From the NCBI GenBank assembly GCA_022710975.1, contig JAKLGA010000003.1, positions 124,001 through 188,000 of the forward strand: 64,000 nucleotides of DNA, given 5' to 3'. Source of the DNA: Myxococcota bacterium (GTDB lineage: Bacteria > Myxococcota > B64-G9). A program made the position numbers and the translations under genes. The notes beneath the pieces are model-generated. The model saw only the letters and a list, made by a program, of their open reading frames with translations, did not search any database and was not told the DNA's origin. Below, piece after piece: positions 49,817-58,137 of the stretch (within the stretch, counting starts at the first letter, position 1; each line of letters opens with the position of its first letter).

Positions 49817-50063
49817 GATCGAGGTCTCGGCCTCGGCCGAGCGGCAGCTCCGCCGCCTGCCGCGCGCGGACCAGATCCGCGTGGCGCGGGCCATCCTCGG
49901 GCTCGGCCGGGAGCCCTTCCCGCGCGGCTTCCGCAAGCTCTCGGGCTACAGCGACGTGTTCCGCGTCCGCGTGGGGACCTACCGGGTGCTCTACAGCGTG
50001 GACCGGGGCCGGGTGGTGATCGTCGTCCTCAAGGTCGGCCACCGCCGCGACGTGTACCGCTGA
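49803..50063 (+). CDS. RelE/ParE-family toxin
   Basis: 86 residues. The RelE/ParE fold is clear from FEIEVSASAERQLRRLPRADQIRVARAI, then YSDVFRVRVGTYRVLYSVDRGRVVIVVLKVGHRRDVYR. The conserved Arg and Tyr pattern of the C-terminus (GTYRVLY and HRRDVYR) is that of mRNA-cleaving RelE members. The start overlaps the antitoxin by 14 bases. Toxin action is inferred from family. Confidence 0.9.
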   Translation: MASFEIEVSASAERQLRRLPRADQIRVARAILGLGREPFPRGFRKLSGYSDVFRVRVGTYRVLYSVDRGRVVIVVLKVGHRRDVYR

Positions 50064-50162
50064 GCTGACCCCAACTTCCCGCCCAGCTTCCCGCTGGGGC
50101 TACGCGGTGGTTGGACCGAGCCGGGGGAAGGTGGTAGGAGGGATCCCGGGGGCGGAGGGGCG

Positions 50163-52181
50163 ATGAAGATGGAGGCGTGGATGGGGAGGGCCATGAGGGG
50201 CGCCTTGTTCTCTTCCGTGTGCGTGCTGGCCTGCTGCGCGGGCAGCTGCGCGCCGGTCATGCTCGAGGTGATCGAGCTCGTGCCCGCGGAGGCGCGGGGA
50301 GCGCCGACCGCAGAGGCCATGGCCGGCGTGGACGCGCACGTGGTCTACCTGCTGGACGCCGGCTGGGTGCACCCCGTGCCCGACGGAACGCCGCCGGTCC
50401 AGGGCATGCCCTACGCCCTGACGCACGAGAGCGAGGATCTGCTGCGCGATCGCGCGGCTACCGAGAGCCACGGCCAGGTCGTGGTGCGCCACCTCGGCCC
50501 GCTGCTGTCTCTCGACGCGGCCGTGGTGAAGGCGGACGGCCGGAGGGTAGCGCTCGGGACGGGGGACGTGTTCACCAAGGTCGTCCGGAAGGAGGCGGTG
50601 CCCGACAAGGAGCACCCCCTCGATCTCCTGGAGACCACCCTGGTGTTCCCCGGCCTGGAGCCAGGCGACCGGCGCTGGTACCGCTACATGCGCCGGGACG
50701 CGGACTGGGAGTGGGCCTTCCAGGCGCCAGACGGCCCGGTGCTCTTCTCGCGCTTCGTGTTCCCCGAGGCCCACTGGGGCTCACAGATCAAGATGCACTT
50801 CGAGGTGCGCAACCCCGCGGGTCTGGCCATCGAGGAGCGGCGGCACAGGGCGGCCGGCACCGTGGCCAGCGTGCCAGTGATCCACTACCGGAGCTTCACC
50901 GCGCGCGACCTGCCCGCGGTGGAGCCCCTCCCCGGCGCCCTGCCGGTGGGCGAGCGCCAGGCCCTCCTCAGGGTCTACCTGACCTCCACGAGTATCGGGC
51001 TCCCGAACCTCGGACGCTTCTACCACCGCTGGCTCACCCGCGACGGCAACGTGCCCTACGGCTTCGACGTGCTGGCGGCAAACGCCGCGGGCCAGGCGAG
51101 GGTCGAGCTGGACAAGGCGCGGAGGCTGCACGACTGGTTGAAGAAGGAGCTGACCCTCGAGGACGGGGACGGCCTAGGAATCGACTTCCCCTACCTGGAC
51201 GCCAAGCCGCTCGCCCTCGGCAGCGTGGTCCAGGGGCGGCGGGTGAGCGCGGTGGAGGCAGCAGCCATCCTGTGGGCTCTCCTGCGCGCGCTGGACGTGC
51301 CCGCGCGGCCCGTGCTCACCACGCGGCGCGGGTGGGTGCCGGCGGGCATGGACATCCCCAGCCTGCGGCCCTGGAGCCACGTGCTGCTCGCGCTGCGCGA
51401 CGGCACCCTGATCGATCCCTCGGACTCCCGGGTGCCCTTCGGCCGCATCGGGGCCCGTTTCGAGGGCCGCCCCGCGCTCTACCTCGACGGGAGGGGGGTG
51501 GAGCTGAAGGCGCTGCCGCGCAGCCAGGCGAAGGACAACCGTTTCGAGCGCGAGGTCGCGCTGCGGGTCGAGGATTCCGGGGACCTGACGGGCAGCGTGG
51601 TGCTGCGCTTCGTCGGGCACCCGGCGACACGCGTCCGCCGGGACCTCGGGCGCGAGGCAGCGGCAAAGATCGAGGAGCTCGCCCGCGCCAGGATCCTGGC
51701 GCTCGCCCGAGACGCCGAGGTGCAGCACGTCGAGGTGAGCGCCCTGGAGGGTCCCCTGGAGGCGCCGGTCGAGATCCGGGCCGAGGTGCGGCTGCGCGGC
51801 CTGGCCGAGGGCGCGCGGACGGGCCCGCGGCCTATCGCCCTTGGGTCCCTCTTGAGCCTGGGCGACGCGGGGGAGGGCTTGACGTACGCCTTCAGCGCGC
51901 GCCTGCGCTTCGAGCTCTCCCTCCCCGTGGGGTTGCGCCTGGTCGAGCTACCCAGGGACGGCGGCGCGGGCGGGCCCGATGGGCAGGCACCGATTCGCTA
52001 TGCGAGCAAGGCCTCGCCTGGCCCGGAAGGGAGAGGCCTGCGCCTGGAGCGGAGCCTCGAGCTGCATCGGACCGATCTGCCGGCCGAGGAGGCAGCTCGC
52101 CTGGAAGCCCTCCGCGAGGAGATCGCCTCCCTCGAGGCCTCCCCGCTCGTACTGGCGCCTGCAGCGGGGGCCGCGGAATAG
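50163..52181 (+). CDS. DUF3857/transglutaminase-like lipoprotein lacking the catalytic Cys
   Basis: 672 residues with a signal peptide ending in ACCAGSC, so probably lipidated. Residues ~55-280 fit DUF3857 (YLLDAGWVHPVPD and WYRYMRRDADWEWAFQ), and ~320-420 fit a transglutaminase core. The catalytic Cys position, normally in GxCxxxAxL, lies in RRVSAVEAAAILWALLRAL where no Cys occurs; the His (WSHVLLAL) and Asp (IDPSD) remain. It may bind rather than cross-link. The C-terminal ~240 residues are beta-rich. No operon partner on this strand. Confidence 0.8.
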   Translation: MKMEAWMGRAMRGALFSSVCVLACCAGSCAPVMLEVIELVPAEARGAPTAEAMAGVDAHVVYLLDAGWVHPVPDGTPPVQGMPYALTHESEDLLRDRAATESHGQVVVRHLGPLLSLDAAVVKADGRRVALGTGDVFTKVVRKEAVPDKEHPLDLLETTLVFPGLEPGDRRWYRYMRRDADWEWAFQAPDGPVLFSRFVFPEAHWGSQIKMHFEVRNPAGLAIEERRHRAAGTVASVPVIHYRSFTARDLPAVEPLPGALPVGERQALLRVYLTSTSIGLPNLGRFYHRWLTRDGNVPYGFDVLAANAAGQARVELDKARRLHDWLKKELTLEDGDGLGIDFPYLDAKPLALGSVVQGRRVSAVEAAAILWALLRALDVPARPVLTTRRGWVPAGMDIPSLRPWSHVLLALRDGTLIDPSDSRVPFGRIGARFEGRPALYLDGRGVELKALPRSQAKDNRFEREVALRVEDSGDLTGSVVLRFVGHPATRVRRDLGREAAAKIEELARARILALARDAEVQHVEVSALEGPLEAPVEIRAEVRLRGLAEGARTGPRPIALGSLLSLGDAGEGLTYAFSARLRFELSLPVGLRLVELPRDGGAGGPDGQAPIRYASKASPGPEGRGLRLERSLELHRTDLPAEEAARLEALREEIASLEASPLVLAPAAGAAE

Positions 52182-52188
52182 GCTCCCT

Positions 52189-52199
52189 GGGTCAGACCC
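52189..52199. repeat. Short palindrome GGGTCAGACCC between convergent genes
   Basis: GGGTC-A-GACCC is an odd perfect palindrome in the 26-base gap between two stop codons, followed by CCGAATTCCC. Short palindromes of this form occur as dispersed REP-like elements in some bacteria. A second loosely similar sequence (TGACCCCAACTTCCC) occurs near 50068, just upstream of the DUF3857 gene. Confidence 0.4.
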
Positions 52200-52207
52200 C
52201 GAATTCC

Positions 52208-52855
52208 CTAGAACCTGAGCGTCAGCATGCCCCCGGCCACACCCGGCCCGGCGAGCGGCTCGACCTGGAGGCTGACGCCCGGGCCGTCGGTTTCTGCCAG
52301 CACCTCGATGTCGCCGCGCTTGTTGATCGCCGTGTCGAGGATGATGCCCAGCCCAGTGGCTTGCGTCCCGACGATGGTGAGGATGCCCATCCAGTACAGC
52401 GGGGCGAGGGCGTCGCCGATGTCCCCGTAGTCCCCGCCCTCGCCAGAGTCGTCCGAGGATTGACGCTCCCTGGTCAGGCCGAACGGGACCAGGATCGGAC
52501 CGACCAGGGGGATGACCCCCAGGCCGTCCTTCATCACCCCCGCGAGGGCGAGCGAGGCGGCGATCCCGGGTAACAGCAGACCGAGCCCCACCCCGTAGCG
52601 CGCGGGCCTGGCATTCGTGTATGCGAACTCCACCATCTCCCCACGCGGGACGAGCACGTCCCCAGGCTCGAGGCGGATGCGTACGGGCTTGCCCTTGGGA
52701 TCCACGGCGTCCACCTCGGTCGGGCCGCCGCACTCGAGTGCCTGCTCTGCCGACCGGGCGTCCCCCGGCCTCAGCGAATAGATCTTCGCCTTGGCGCATC
52801 CCCCCAGCAGCAGCACCAGGAGCAGCCCGATTGACCATCCCCGTTCCGCGCGCAT
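52208..52855 (-). CDS. Lipoprotein with internal hydrophobic segments, unknown
   Basis: 215 residues from ATG 52853-52855 with GGGAGGCC upstream. A lipobox LLLGGC (Cys ~20) follows the signal segment WSIGLLLVLL. Later hydrophobic stretches (YGVGLGLLLPGIAASLALAG and LGVIPLVGPILVPFGL) may be membrane-active or helical hairpins. Acidic and Gly-rich loops separate them. I recognise no family. It lies next to the porin gene on the same strand, 163 bases away. Confidence 0.7.
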   Translation of the reverse strand: MRAERGWSIGLLLVLLLGGCAKAKIYSLRPGDARSAEQALECGGPTEVDAVDPKGKPVRIRLEPGDVLVPRGEMVEFAYTNARPARYGVGLGLLLPGIAASLALAGVMKDGLGVIPLVGPILVPFGLTRERQSSDDSGEGGDYGDIGDALAPLYWMGILTIVGTQATGLGIILDTAINKRGDIEVLAETDGPGVSLQVEPLAGPGVAGGMLTLRF

Positions 52856-53018
52856 CGCTGGCCTCCCTTCCCTCGCACCTGCGGCCCGGAGAAGCAAGAA
52901 CGACACCACCCCTCGCAGAATGCCTCGAACCCTCCGAAGTGAATGGAGCTTCCCCCTCCCAGATCTCAGGACCTGCGGCCTCCGTCCCCCGGGCCAGAGG
53001 CGCACGTGTGCGGCTGGC

Positions 53019-54119
53019 TCACAGGCTCAGGCGGACGTGGAGCAGGACGCGGGTGGGGACCGCGCGGGTCACCCGCTTGGGCTCGAGCTGGCCGGGGGTG
53101 AAGTACTCGGGCTCCTCGTAGGCGAGCTCCCCGAGCCCGCCCTCGGCCGACAGCACCACCGCCGCATGGGGGCCCACGCCGAGGGTCAGGGCGCCGGCCA
53201 GCCGCACCGCCCGGCCGCCGCCCACCCCGTCGTCGGGGTCCAGGATCTCGGCCATGAAGGCCGGGGTGAGCACCAGGAGCTCGCCGAAGCGGATGCGGTA
53301 GGAGGCCGTGGCGTGCCCCCCGAGCAGCCGGCGGCCCTTGACCGCGTTCGGGTTGTCCCCCCAGGCGCCCTCGAGCTGCAGGCGGAAGCCGGCCAGGGAC
53401 CAGCGCAGGTCGAAGCCCACCAGGTTGAACCAGTGCTCCAGCTCCTGGCCGGGCGCCAGCAGGATGCCGGCCCGCTTGTAGCAGTAGTCGGCGGCCAGGA
53501 TGAGCCCCTTGAGCGGCCTGAGCTGCAGCCGGGCCACGTAGTCGCGGTGGCTCGCGTTCGGCGCGTCGGGGTCGTCGGCGTCCCGGTAGAAGCCCGGCAC
53601 CAGCGTGCGGCCGTCGAACACGCCCGCGAAGTACTTGAACTTGACCTCCTTGCCCACGCTGCCGGACGCCATCAGCCCGATGTCCCGGCCGCCGAAGCCG
53701 CCGTAGGGGCCGTCGCTGATCACCTCGCCGTCGAGCAGCCCGCGCCGGGGGATCAGCAGCTCCCAGGGGGAATCGAGCCGCAGCCGCGAGAAGGGTTTCT
53801 TGAAGCTGCCGAGGGTGAGCCGGAAGGCCTTGTGGACCTGGTAGCGGGCGTAGGCGTCCCGGAGCGCGAGCCCGTCGGCCAGCTCGACCTCGAGCACCAG
53901 GCGGAGGTCCTCGACCACCTCCCAGCGCCCGTCGAGCCGGGCGTTCCGGAGCGAGAAGGTGTCGGTCCAGCGGCCGATCTTGCCCTCCTCGTCCCGCAGC
54001 TCGTACGCCCCGATCAGCCGCCCGCGCAGCCGCAGCCCCTCGAGCTCCCAGGCCGCGGCCGGCGCGGCGGTCAGCAGGATCCCCAGGACACAGAGCCAGG
54101 CGCTCGTCGGTCGCTTCAT
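53019..54119 (-). CDS. Phosphate-selective-type porin (OprO/OprP-like)
   Basis: 366 residues from ATG 54117-54119 after GAGGTGG. A signal peptide ends AAPAAAWE. The sequence RLDGRWEVVEDLRLVLEVELADG, then ARYQVHKAFRLTLGSFKKPFSRLRLDSPWELLIPRRGL is typical of the OprO/OprP family, with Arg/Lys-rich strands that could bind anions. It ends ...HVRLSL, a barrel-like C-terminus. It follows the CotH-like gene by eight bases, so the two are probably co-transcribed. Anion selectivity is an inference. Confidence 0.82.
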   Translation of the reverse strand: MKRPTSAWLCVLGILLTAAPAAAWELEGLRLRGRLIGAYELRDEEGKIGRWTDTFSLRNARLDGRWEVVEDLRLVLEVELADGLALRDAYARYQVHKAFRLTLGSFKKPFSRLRLDSPWELLIPRRGLLDGEVISDGPYGGFGGRDIGLMASGSVGKEVKFKYFAGVFDGRTLVPGFYRDADDPDAPNASHRDYVARLQLRPLKGLILAADYCYKRAGILLAPGQELEHWFNLVGFDLRWSLAGFRLQLEGAWGDNPNAVKGRRLLGGHATASYRIRFGELLVLTPAFMAEILDPDDGVGGGRAVRLAGALTLGVGPHAAVVLSAEGGLGELAYEEPEYFTPGQLEPKRVTRAVPTRVLLHVRLSL

Positions 54120-54127
54120 CTGCCACC

Positions 54128-55819
54128 TCACAGCTTGGGGTCGCGCAGATCCGCGCTCACCGCGCCGCGGACCGCGGCGCCGTCCACGGTGCCGGCCTGC
54201 TCGAACACGAGGTCGCCCTCCACCGCGATGAACGGCTCGAGCGCCTGCCAGGTCGCGGGATCCAGCTCGGTCACGTAGCAGACCCCCGCGGCCAGATCGA
54301 GCGGCACGGCCTGCCCGGGCGCCAGGAGCTCGGGCTGGCCGAACTCGAACACCGCGGCCGCCAGCCGGTCGCCGGCCGCGCCCGGGAAGACCGCCAGCAG
54401 GATGAGCTGGGGCCTGGGGGGCTGGCCCGGGGGAGGGTTCTGGTTCCAGCCCGCGGCCGCGCCCACGGTGGTGCCCAGCCACTCCTCGCCCCGGACCGTG
54501 GCGCGGAAGGTGCCGGTGCCGGCCTCGAAGAAGTCCACCGTGCCCAGGGTGCCCCAGGTGGTGGAGAAGGTGAGCTCGACGTCGCCCACCAGCTCGAAGC
54601 AGGGCGGCGGGCCGAGTGGCCTGTCCCAGGCGACCGGCCCGGAGTCCAGCTCGGCCCGGATGGCGGCCGGGACACCCTCGACGAAGCGCCGCACCCCCTC
54701 GATGTCCGCGTGGACCGCCGGGTTCTCGAAGCTGGCCAGGGGCGCGATGTGAGACTCCATGCGCGCGAGCTCGGCCAGGATGGTCTCCACGTCCCAGACC
54801 GTGGCCAGCTTCTCCTCGAGCCGATCGAGGTACACCCGGCGGGACTCGGGCAGCAGGTAGAGCCGGTGGGCCAGGATGCCGTCCGCGAACACCGAGCGCA
54901 GCGCGCCCGGCTGGGCGAACAGGATGGCGTCGATGCCCCAGGGCAAGAAGTGGAGCCGGCCGCCGCGCGGGTCGTGGTACAGGTAGAAGTTGTTGTGGTT
55001 GGAGCCGTACCCGTCCCAGTGCGCGGTCAGCACCTCCATCACCCAGAAGTCGTAGAACCGGTCGAGGTCGACCAGCGGCTCCAGGGCCGCGAGCAGCGCG
55101 TCGTCCGGCGCGGCCGCCGCCAGCACCACCTCGTCCAGCTCGCTGCGGTCCGGGCTCTCCTCGTTCGACTTCTTCTGGAAGGTCCCCGCCCAGGCCGGCT
55201 GGAAGTCCGAGAGCGCGCCCTCCCACAGGTCGCCGCCGGCGTCCTCGAAGTAGCGGGCCACCAGCTCGGTCTGGATGCTCTCGACGTGGGCGTACAGGCC
55301 GAGCGGCTGGCCGTTCACCCGCACCAGGGCGAAGTTGCAGCGCGGGGCCGGCACCCCGGCCCGGTCGAACAGCCAGTAGCCCAGGCACTGGTGGACGAAC
55401 GAGGGATCCTGGTTGCAGTTGTTGAGCGTCATGCGCCGCAGCCCGAGGTAGCGCTGGCCGGGGATCAGGGCGTTGAAGGCGATCTTCAGCGAGGGCTTGT
55501 CGGGGTCGATCGAGCCGAAGAAGCCCTTCTTGCGCACCGTGACCCGCTCGAGCCGGACGCCGTCGATGGTCGCGTCGGCCTCGAACTCGGTGAACGGGTT
55601 CTCCGGCGGACCGGGGTTGCAGAACACGGACCAGAGATCGCGCGCCTGGAGGCGCAGCGCGTCCCAGTCCGCGGGGTCGAGCTCGAGATCGACCTGGAGC
55701 ACCCAGCCGGGATCGAACGCCTCGGCGTCGCCCAGCATGGCCGGGGCCGGGCCGCAGGCCGCGAGCCCGGCGAGCGCCGCCAGGACGGCCAGCCAGCGCA
55801 GGGTTCGCGCGCCCTCCAT
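54128..55819 (-). CDS. CotH-family lipoprotein
   Basis: 563 residues with lipobox LAAC (Cys ~22). Residues ~40-400 fit the CotH fold: VTVRKKGFFGSIDPDKPSLKI, GLRRMTLNNCNQDPSFVHQCLGYWLFDRAGVPAPRCN, then FYDFWVMEVLTAHWDGYGSNHNNFYLYHD. The late motif usually WDxD is here WGID (PWGIDAIL), so one Asp of the metal site is missing. The C-terminal ~170 residues are beta-rich (VELTFSTTWGTLGTVDFF). CotH proteins are atypical kinases; this one may be impaired or altered. It precedes the porin gene. Confidence 0.85.
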   Translation of the reverse strand: MEGARTLRWLAVLAALAGLAACGPAPAMLGDAEAFDPGWVLQVDLELDPADWDALRLQARDLWSVFCNPGPPENPFTEFEADATIDGVRLERVTVRKKGFFGSIDPDKPSLKIAFNALIPGQRYLGLRRMTLNNCNQDPSFVHQCLGYWLFDRAGVPAPRCNFALVRVNGQPLGLYAHVESIQTELVARYFEDAGGDLWEGALSDFQPAWAGTFQKKSNEESPDRSELDEVVLAAAAPDDALLAALEPLVDLDRFYDFWVMEVLTAHWDGYGSNHNNFYLYHDPRGGRLHFLPWGIDAILFAQPGALRSVFADGILAHRLYLLPESRRVYLDRLEEKLATVWDVETILAELARMESHIAPLASFENPAVHADIEGVRRFVEGVPAAIRAELDSGPVAWDRPLGPPPCFELVGDVELTFSTTWGTLGTVDFFEAGTGTFRATVRGEEWLGTTVGAAAGWNQNPPPGQPPRPQLILLAVFPGAAGDRLAAAVFEFGQPELLAPGQAVPLDLAAGVCYVTELDPATWQALEPFIAVEGDLVFEQAGTVDGAAVRGAVSADLRDPKL

Positions 55820-55839
55820 CCGGCACCCCTCCCCGCCGC

Positions 55840-56691
55840 TCAGGGCGGCGGCACGCACACCCGCACCGCCGCGTTGCAGGTGTAGCCCTCCGCCTGGCGG
55901 CAGTCCGCGTCCGTGCCGCAGCCGTCCAGGCAGCACATCTGCACCCCCAGGTCGACGCACACGTCCCCGGCCGGGCAGTCCGGGGCGGACGCCAGGCAGG
56001 GGCTGGTGCAGTAGCCGCCCGGCCAGAAGCCCATGCACAGCCCCCGGCAGTCTCCGTGGGCCGCGCAGGCCCCGCCGTTCTCTGCCCCCGCGCCCGGGGC
56101 GTCGTTGCACAGCCCCGACCACTCGTTGCACACCCCCGACGCGCAGCCCGCGGGCGCGCAGGCCGGTTGGCACACGGCCAGGGCCTGCTGGGTGACGAGG
56201 TCCACGGCCACGAGCGGCGCCCAGTCCGGGCGGCAGCCCGCCAGGGGCCCGTAGGGCGGCAGGCAGTACGCCCCGCCCCCCAGGAAGGGGCTGAGGGTCA
56301 CCACGCAGGCGAGGCCCTGCTCCGCGCAGCCGGGCTGCTCCGCCGAGCACGGGCTCGCGCACACCCCGCCCGGCGCGCCCGAGGTCTGCTCCTCCAGGCA
56401 CTGCCGGCCGAGGCAGTCCGCGTCCTGTGCGCAGGCCTCCCCGGCGGGGGCGCCGGTCGGGACGCAGGTGGCGGTGGCGCGCTCGCAGGCGTAGCCGCCG
56501 GCCGGGCAGTCCGCGTCCGTGAGGCAGCAGCCCGGGCGGAAGAGGTGGGAGCAGACGCCCAGGCGGCAGCGCTCCTCGGTGCACGGCTGCCCGTCGTCGC
56601 AGTCCTCGGCCGCCGCGCAGTCCTCCGCGTCGCAGCCCGTCAGGCAGCCCGCCGCCAGCAACCCGAGGATGACGATGAGCGCGCGGAGCAT
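55840..56691 (-). CDS. Cys-rich lipoprotein with C-x-x-D-x-D-C repeats
   Basis: 283 residues from ATG 56689-56691; a longer shadow ORF extends upstream. The lipobox is LLAAGC. The rest is four to five Cys repeats such as CLTDADC, CAQDADC, CAAHGDC and CGTDADC, each followed by GxC, the same style as the protein at 4516-5769. It lies 20 bases upstream of the CotH-like gene, so it heads that transcript. Surface binding or structural role is inferred. Confidence 0.82.
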   Translation of the reverse strand: MLRALIVILGLLAAGCLTGCDAEDCAAAEDCDDGQPCTEERCRLGVCSHLFRPGCCLTDADCPAGGYACERATATCVPTGAPAGEACAQDADCLGRQCLEEQTSGAPGGVCASPCSAEQPGCAEQGLACVVTLSPFLGGGAYCLPPYGPLAGCRPDWAPLVAVDLVTQQALAVCQPACAPAGCASGVCNEWSGLCNDAPGAGAENGGACAAHGDCRGLCMGFWPGGYCTSPCLASAPDCPAGDVCVDLGVQMCCLDGCGTDADCRQAEGYTCNAAVRVCVPPP

Positions 56692-56803
56692 GCGCCGCCC
56701 ATTGTACAGGATGCCCTTCGCCCTGGGTACCGCCGAGCATCTCGAGGTTGCCTCCGGGCCGCGAATCGCGGACAATGGCCCGGAACCCGCCAGGAGGATC
56801 GAG

Positions 56804-56920
56804 ATGGCGAACAAGGACCAGAGCCAGAAGAAGAACAAGCTGAACAAGCCCAAGCTCAGCACCAAGGAGAAGAAGCAGAAGAAGGCCGAGAAGCGCCTGG
56901 CCAAAGAGAACCAGCAGTAG
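56804..56920 (+). CDS. 38-residue Lys-rich protein
   Basis: The ATG at 56804 follows AGGAGG at seven bases, one of the best ribosome sites in the window. The product is highly basic (about 16 Lys and Arg) with Gln, Asn and Glu, no aromatic residue, and helical propensity. Its codons for Lys are almost all AAG as in the neighbours. The size and charge suggest a nucleic-acid-binding or ribosome-associated peptide, but there is no family match I can make. It is divergent from the Cys-rich lipoprotein gene. Confidence 0.65.
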   Translation: MANKDQSQKKNKLNKPKLSTKEKKQKKAEKRLAKENQQ

Positions 56921-56977
56921 CGGGTCCTCCCGGGACCCGGGTCAGGCCGATCGTCCACCGGTCCAGGAGAGACGAGC

Positions 56978-57000
56978 ACTCCCCGCGGGGGGCGGGGAGT
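56978..57000 (+). terminator. GC-rich hairpin between two plus-strand genes
   Basis: ACTCCCCGC (56978-56986), a 5-base G loop and GCGGGGAGT (56992-57000) form a nine-pair hairpin. No T tract follows, so it may be an intrinsic-like terminator for the small basic gene or an RNA element in the leader of the next gene, 32 bases before its ATG. Confidence 0.4.
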
Positions 57001-57032
57001 ACCCAGCGCCACGCGCGCGAGGAGCGTACGCC

Positions 57033-58130
57033 ATGCACCGCCTTCCGGCCGTCACCCTGCTCGCCCTGGCGCTGTCCGCCTGCGGCGGCGACCCCGACGC
57101 GAACGGCCAGGACGGCGGGGAGGGCGAGCCGATCCTGGGCGAGCCCTGCGCCCCCCCGCCGGCCTACGTCGAGGACGTGAGCGGCTGCGCCCCGGCCGCG
57201 GACGCCTACCAGCCCCGCGGGGGCCAGGACACCTGGCCGGCCTGCGTGAGCGACGACGGCGTCTACCACCCCCTCGGCGCGAGCATCTCGAGCATCGCCC
57301 GGGTGCAGGCCTACCATGCCATCGCGCTCCTCTTGTGGAGCGCCGATCCCCGCCCCACCAGGCAGGACTTCCTGGACGCCCGCATCCTGTTCGAGGAGGA
57401 GCAGGGCCTGGGTTCGCGGGTGGCCCGCCGCTACGACCCGCACTTCCCCGCGCCGGCCGCGGGGAAGTGCGAGGACGAGGGGGTGCCGGCCGCGAACCCG
57501 GACTACTGCGTGGGCCCGGCCACCCTCCAGCCCCTGCTGACCGGCGCCTTCGCCTCCGGGGCGGAGGGCGAGGCGCGCCTGGTGAACGCCGCCCGCATCC
57601 ACGCCGCGCTCCAGTGGTTCCTGTACGTGTCGGTCATCAAGGAGGCCACCACCTGCGCCACCACCGCGGCCGACTGCGACTCGCACTGGGCCTACTACGC
57701 GGGCGGCGGGCCGCGCGAGAGCCCGCTCGGCCTGGGCGCGGAGATCCTGGCCCTGGCGCCGGAGACCCACCAGCGCATCTACGACGGGCTGCTGGCCGTG
57801 CGCTGCTGGCGGAACCTCGACCACGAAGGGGGTGAGGCCACCGATCTGGCGCTGCGCGACCGGGCCATCGCCCAGCTCGACCGGGCGCTCCTGCGGGGCA
57901 TGGCCGTGCTCGTCCGCCAGCGCTTCGCCGAGCTCGGGTGCGCGAGCGAGCACTACCGGCAGGCCGCCCTGGAGGCGCTGCGCGTCCTGGTGCCGCTGCT
58001 CGACCGCGCCGTCCGCGAGCGCGACGCCTCCGCGGCGGGCTTCCTGGCCGCCGAGGTGCAGAAGGAGGCCGCGGCCATCGACGCCGCCGGCGCGATCTCC
58101 AGGCTCGACGCCCTGTTCCCGTGCTATTAG
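57033..58130 (+). CDS. Lipoprotein paired with a TonB-dependent receptor
   Basis: 365 residues with lipobox LSAC (Cys ~17) followed by a Gly/Asp/Glu-rich linker. The mature part is helical with paired Cys (CEDEGVPAANPDYC and CATTAADC) and a long C-terminal helix pair. It ends seven bases before the GTG of the receptor gene, so both are one transcript. By analogy with other receptor-lipoprotein pairs it could capture the ligand at the surface. I recognise no family and cannot name the ligand. Confidence 0.78.
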   Translation: MHRLPAVTLLALALSACGGDPDANGQDGGEGEPILGEPCAPPPAYVEDVSGCAPAADAYQPRGGQDTWPACVSDDGVYHPLGASISSIARVQAYHAIALLLWSADPRPTRQDFLDARILFEEEQGLGSRVARRYDPHFPAPAAGKCEDEGVPAANPDYCVGPATLQPLLTGAFASGAEGEARLVNAARIHAALQWFLYVSVIKEATTCATTAADCDSHWAYYAGGGPRESPLGLGAEILALAPETHQRIYDGLLAVRCWRNLDHEGGEATDLALRDRAIAQLDRALLRGMAVLVRQRFAELGCASEHYRQAALEALRVLVPLLDRAVRERDASAAGFLAAEVQKEAAAIDAAGAISRLDALFPCY

Positions 58131-58137
58131 ATCGGGC

